Of a stretch of DNA of 64,000 nt, positions 62,577 through 64,000 are shown in pieces. The position numbers were made by a program, and so were the translations under genes. The notes beneath the pieces were generated by a model. That model was given only the letters and a program-made list of their open reading frames with translations, was not told the DNA's origin and ran no database searches. Within the stretch, counting starts at the first letter, position 1. Each line of letters opens with the position of its first letter. This DNA comes from Bacteroidetes bacterium B1(2017) (lineage in GTDB: Bacteria > Bacteroidota > Bacteroidia > UKL13-3): positions 372,001-436,000 of the forward strand of contig NKJG01000001.1 of assembly GCA_002256395.1 (NCBI GenBank), in the 5' to 3' direction.

Positions 62577-63113
62577 CTAACCAAAAATTAAATCAAATTC
62601 CTTTTTCAAAAACGTTAATGCTTTATGGGTTGGAACCATTTCTGCATCCATCAATTTTTCAAACACAGCTTTACTTAAATCCAAGCCTACTGCATTTGGA
62701 CCTAAGTCTCTATATGCGGTATTGATTAAATTTATCATTTCTTCTTTAACAACACGTATTACCTGCCAAGCCTGGGCCGACACATATAATTGTTGAGATA
62801 AATTATGATTGTATTCTGAGTTAATGGCAGCTATTAAATCAACCTTTAATTGAGAAGCGCTAATACCTGGCTTGTGTGTTCTAATAACTAAACTTTCGGG
62901 GCTCATTCTCTCCATAAGCAACACACATCTTTCATATGCTTGCAAACGCAATGGCTGCATGGTTTTAATTTGCTCCGATTTTAAATCCATCATGCGTTTC
63001 TCGTATTCTGTATCAAAAAATATTTTAAATTGATAATACGTTATTACAAACACAATTAAGGCTGGGATTAAATACTTTGTAATCTCCAAGAATAAGACAG
63101 TTATTTCGTTCAT
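62577..63113 (-). CDS. Membrane-anchored conserved protein upstream of the mutase
   Basis: A 178-residue protein with one N-terminal membrane helix ('[20 protein letters not shown]', about 14-33) and a helical cytoplasmic part. I do not recognise a domain. Its position directly before an acyl-CoA mutase gene, 10 bases from the preferred start, suggests cotranscription. A TATTTTCG element (minus strand, 63130-63137) lies 16 bases upstream of its start. Confidence 0.75.
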   Translation of the reverse strand: MNEITVLFLEITKYLIPALIVFVITYYQFKIFFDTEYEKRMMDLKSEQIKTMQPLRLQAYERCVLLMERMSPESLVIRTHKPGISASQLKVDLIAAINSEYNHNLSQQLYVSAQAWQVIRVVKEEMINLINTAYRDLGPNAVGLDLSKAVFEKLMDAEMVPTHKALTFLKKEFDLIFG

Positions 63114-63252
63114 GTACTCTAATTTTGGTCGAAAATAAGGTAATTTACCAAAATTGTTTTCTTAATTAGAACAATTTGAAAAAGGATGTGAATTGGTTTA
63201 TTAATTTATCTGATTTTAGCAATCCGTGGAGTTAGATTCGTAAATTCAGAAA

Positions 63253-64000
63253 ATGGCAAAGAAGGCAAAGGAAAACAAACTGATTTTTGGAGATGCAGAA
63301 GAATTTCCAGAGAAAGATCAATTAAAAGAAGAAAAAAGGACTCCTAAAAAGGAGAAGGAGAAAAATACGTCCCGTACCTACCTCAAATTCCTTGCTGATG
63401 AGCGCTTTCTAAAATCAATGGGTATTCTGTTTGTCTTATTATCCCTTTTCTTACTCCTTTCCGCCTTATCCTTTTTTAGCACCTGGGAAAGCGATCAAAG
63501 TTTGGTTCGCTCAATAAGTTTTGGCATGTTGGCCGAAACCCAAACAACTCTAGCCGACAATATTTTAGGCACTTTAGGAGCTTGGCTTAGTTATGTTTTT
63601 ATTTACAAGGGGTTTGGAATTGCCTCCTTTGCGTTTGTATTAATTTTCTTTTTACTAGGAGTGCTCTTAATAACAAAGCTTCAACCTATTTCAATTTCAA
63701 AAACTCTGAGATATAGCTTTTTTGGTGGGATTTGGATGTCATTAAGTATGGCTTTTATTTTTCATGACCAGATGCCCATTCTTGCAGGATCTTTTGGCCA
63801 TTACTCCTATTTGTACTTAAAGGCCCTCATTGGAAATGTGGGTACTGGTTTTGGTCTTTTAGCCTATGCCCTCATATTTTTAGTTGCCGTTTTTAATATA
63901 AAATTCTATTCTCCAAAATTGGCCGAACCAATAACAGTCGATTCAAAAACCTCCATTTTTGAAACCACAGAACAAGCCATTTCATTGGAAGAAATACCTT
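63253..64000 (+). CDS. ftsK: DNA translocase FtsK/SpoIIIE (5' part only)
   Basis: The first 249 codons of a protein whose remainder lies beyond the right edge. A basic N-terminus of about 55 residues is followed by four or five hydrophobic helices ('ILFVLLSLFLLLSALSFF', 'FGIASFAFVLIFFLLGVLL', 'LLAYALIFLVAVFNI'), as in the membrane domain of FtsK, which pumps DNA at the division septum and resolves chromosome dimers. The ATPase motor is not visible, so the call rests on the N-terminal pattern 'FLADERFLKSMGILF' and 'LADNILGTLGAWLSY', which are typical of Bacteroidota FtsK. Confidence 0.85.
   Translation, partial: MAKKAKENKLIFGDAEEFPEKDQLKEEKRTPKKEKEKNTSRTYLKFLADERFLKSMGILFVLLSLFLLLSALSFFSTWESDQSLVRSISFGMLAETQTTLADNILGTLGAWLSYVFIYKGFGIASFAFVLIFFLLGVLLITKLQPISISKTLRYSFFGGIWMSLSMAFIFHDQMPILAGSFGHYSYLYLKALIGNVGTGFGLLAYALIFLVAVFNIKFYSPKLAEPITVDSKTSIFETTEQAISLEEIP

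Overview
The window is 64 kb of low-GC chromosome from a member of the Bacteroidota. The evidence is a giant secreted protein with a C-terminal type IX secretion (T9SS) sorting domain, many Bacteroidota-type lipoproteins (LruC, DUF2911 and DUF5777 families), an ECF sigma factor, SusA-like and TonB-receptor genes, few clear Shine-Dalgarno sequences, and repeated copies of the Bacteroidota -7 promoter element TAnnTTTG in gaps. I cannot place it below phylum. I saw no rRNA, tRNA, CRISPR array, insertion sequence or prophage.

Layout. 1-7.4 kb (minus strand): 5' part of lysS, an LruC lipoprotein, a TPR protein, then a compact unit of small lipoprotein, GT2 glycosyltransferase, Nif3-like protein and zinc-ribbon coiled-coil protein. 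7.5-13.4 kb (plus): DedA, a secreted unknown, GDP-L-fucose synthase, a sigma-54 response regulator, a CheY-like regulator and a sugar transferase fused to a degenerate receiver domain; this looks like a regulated polysaccharide unit. 13.5-22.1 kb (minus): one 2878-residue T9SS protein built from four repeats of about 580 residues. 22.3-28.1 kb: trans-sulfuration enzyme, TerB-like protein, ECF sigma factor, overlapping PTPS and folE, and hutI. 28.2-39.9 kb: two divergent wings of a respiratory cluster with c-type cytochromes, a porin, a YceI-like lipoprotein, an ethylbenzene-dehydrogenase-gamma-like cytochrome, a DUF5777 barrel, a Tat-exported Fe-S protein and an NrfD/PsrC membrane protein, but no molybdopterin catalytic subunit. 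40-48 kb: PIG-L deacetylase, transaldolase, methyltransferase, EttA, an ORF6N protein and a DEAD-box helicase. 48.1-50.5 kb: FAD oxidoreductase and a DUF1016 nuclease gene cut by an in-frame amber codon. 50.4-64 kb: SusA-like amylase, gamma-carbonic anhydrase, DUF2911 protein, purD, folA, a TonB receptor, dnaA, a 5'-nucleotidase split into two genes, an acyl-CoA mutase large subunit and the 5' part of ftsK.

Most of the window is ordinary core metabolism. The places that deserve attention are the orphan electron-transfer cluster at 28-39 kb, with its atypical heme motifs and a missing Fe-S ligand; the pseudo-receiver sugar transferase; and the long palindromes inside the coding sequences of two neighbouring accessory genes (ORF6N and DUF1016). 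Functions are inferred from motifs read by eye; no database search was run.
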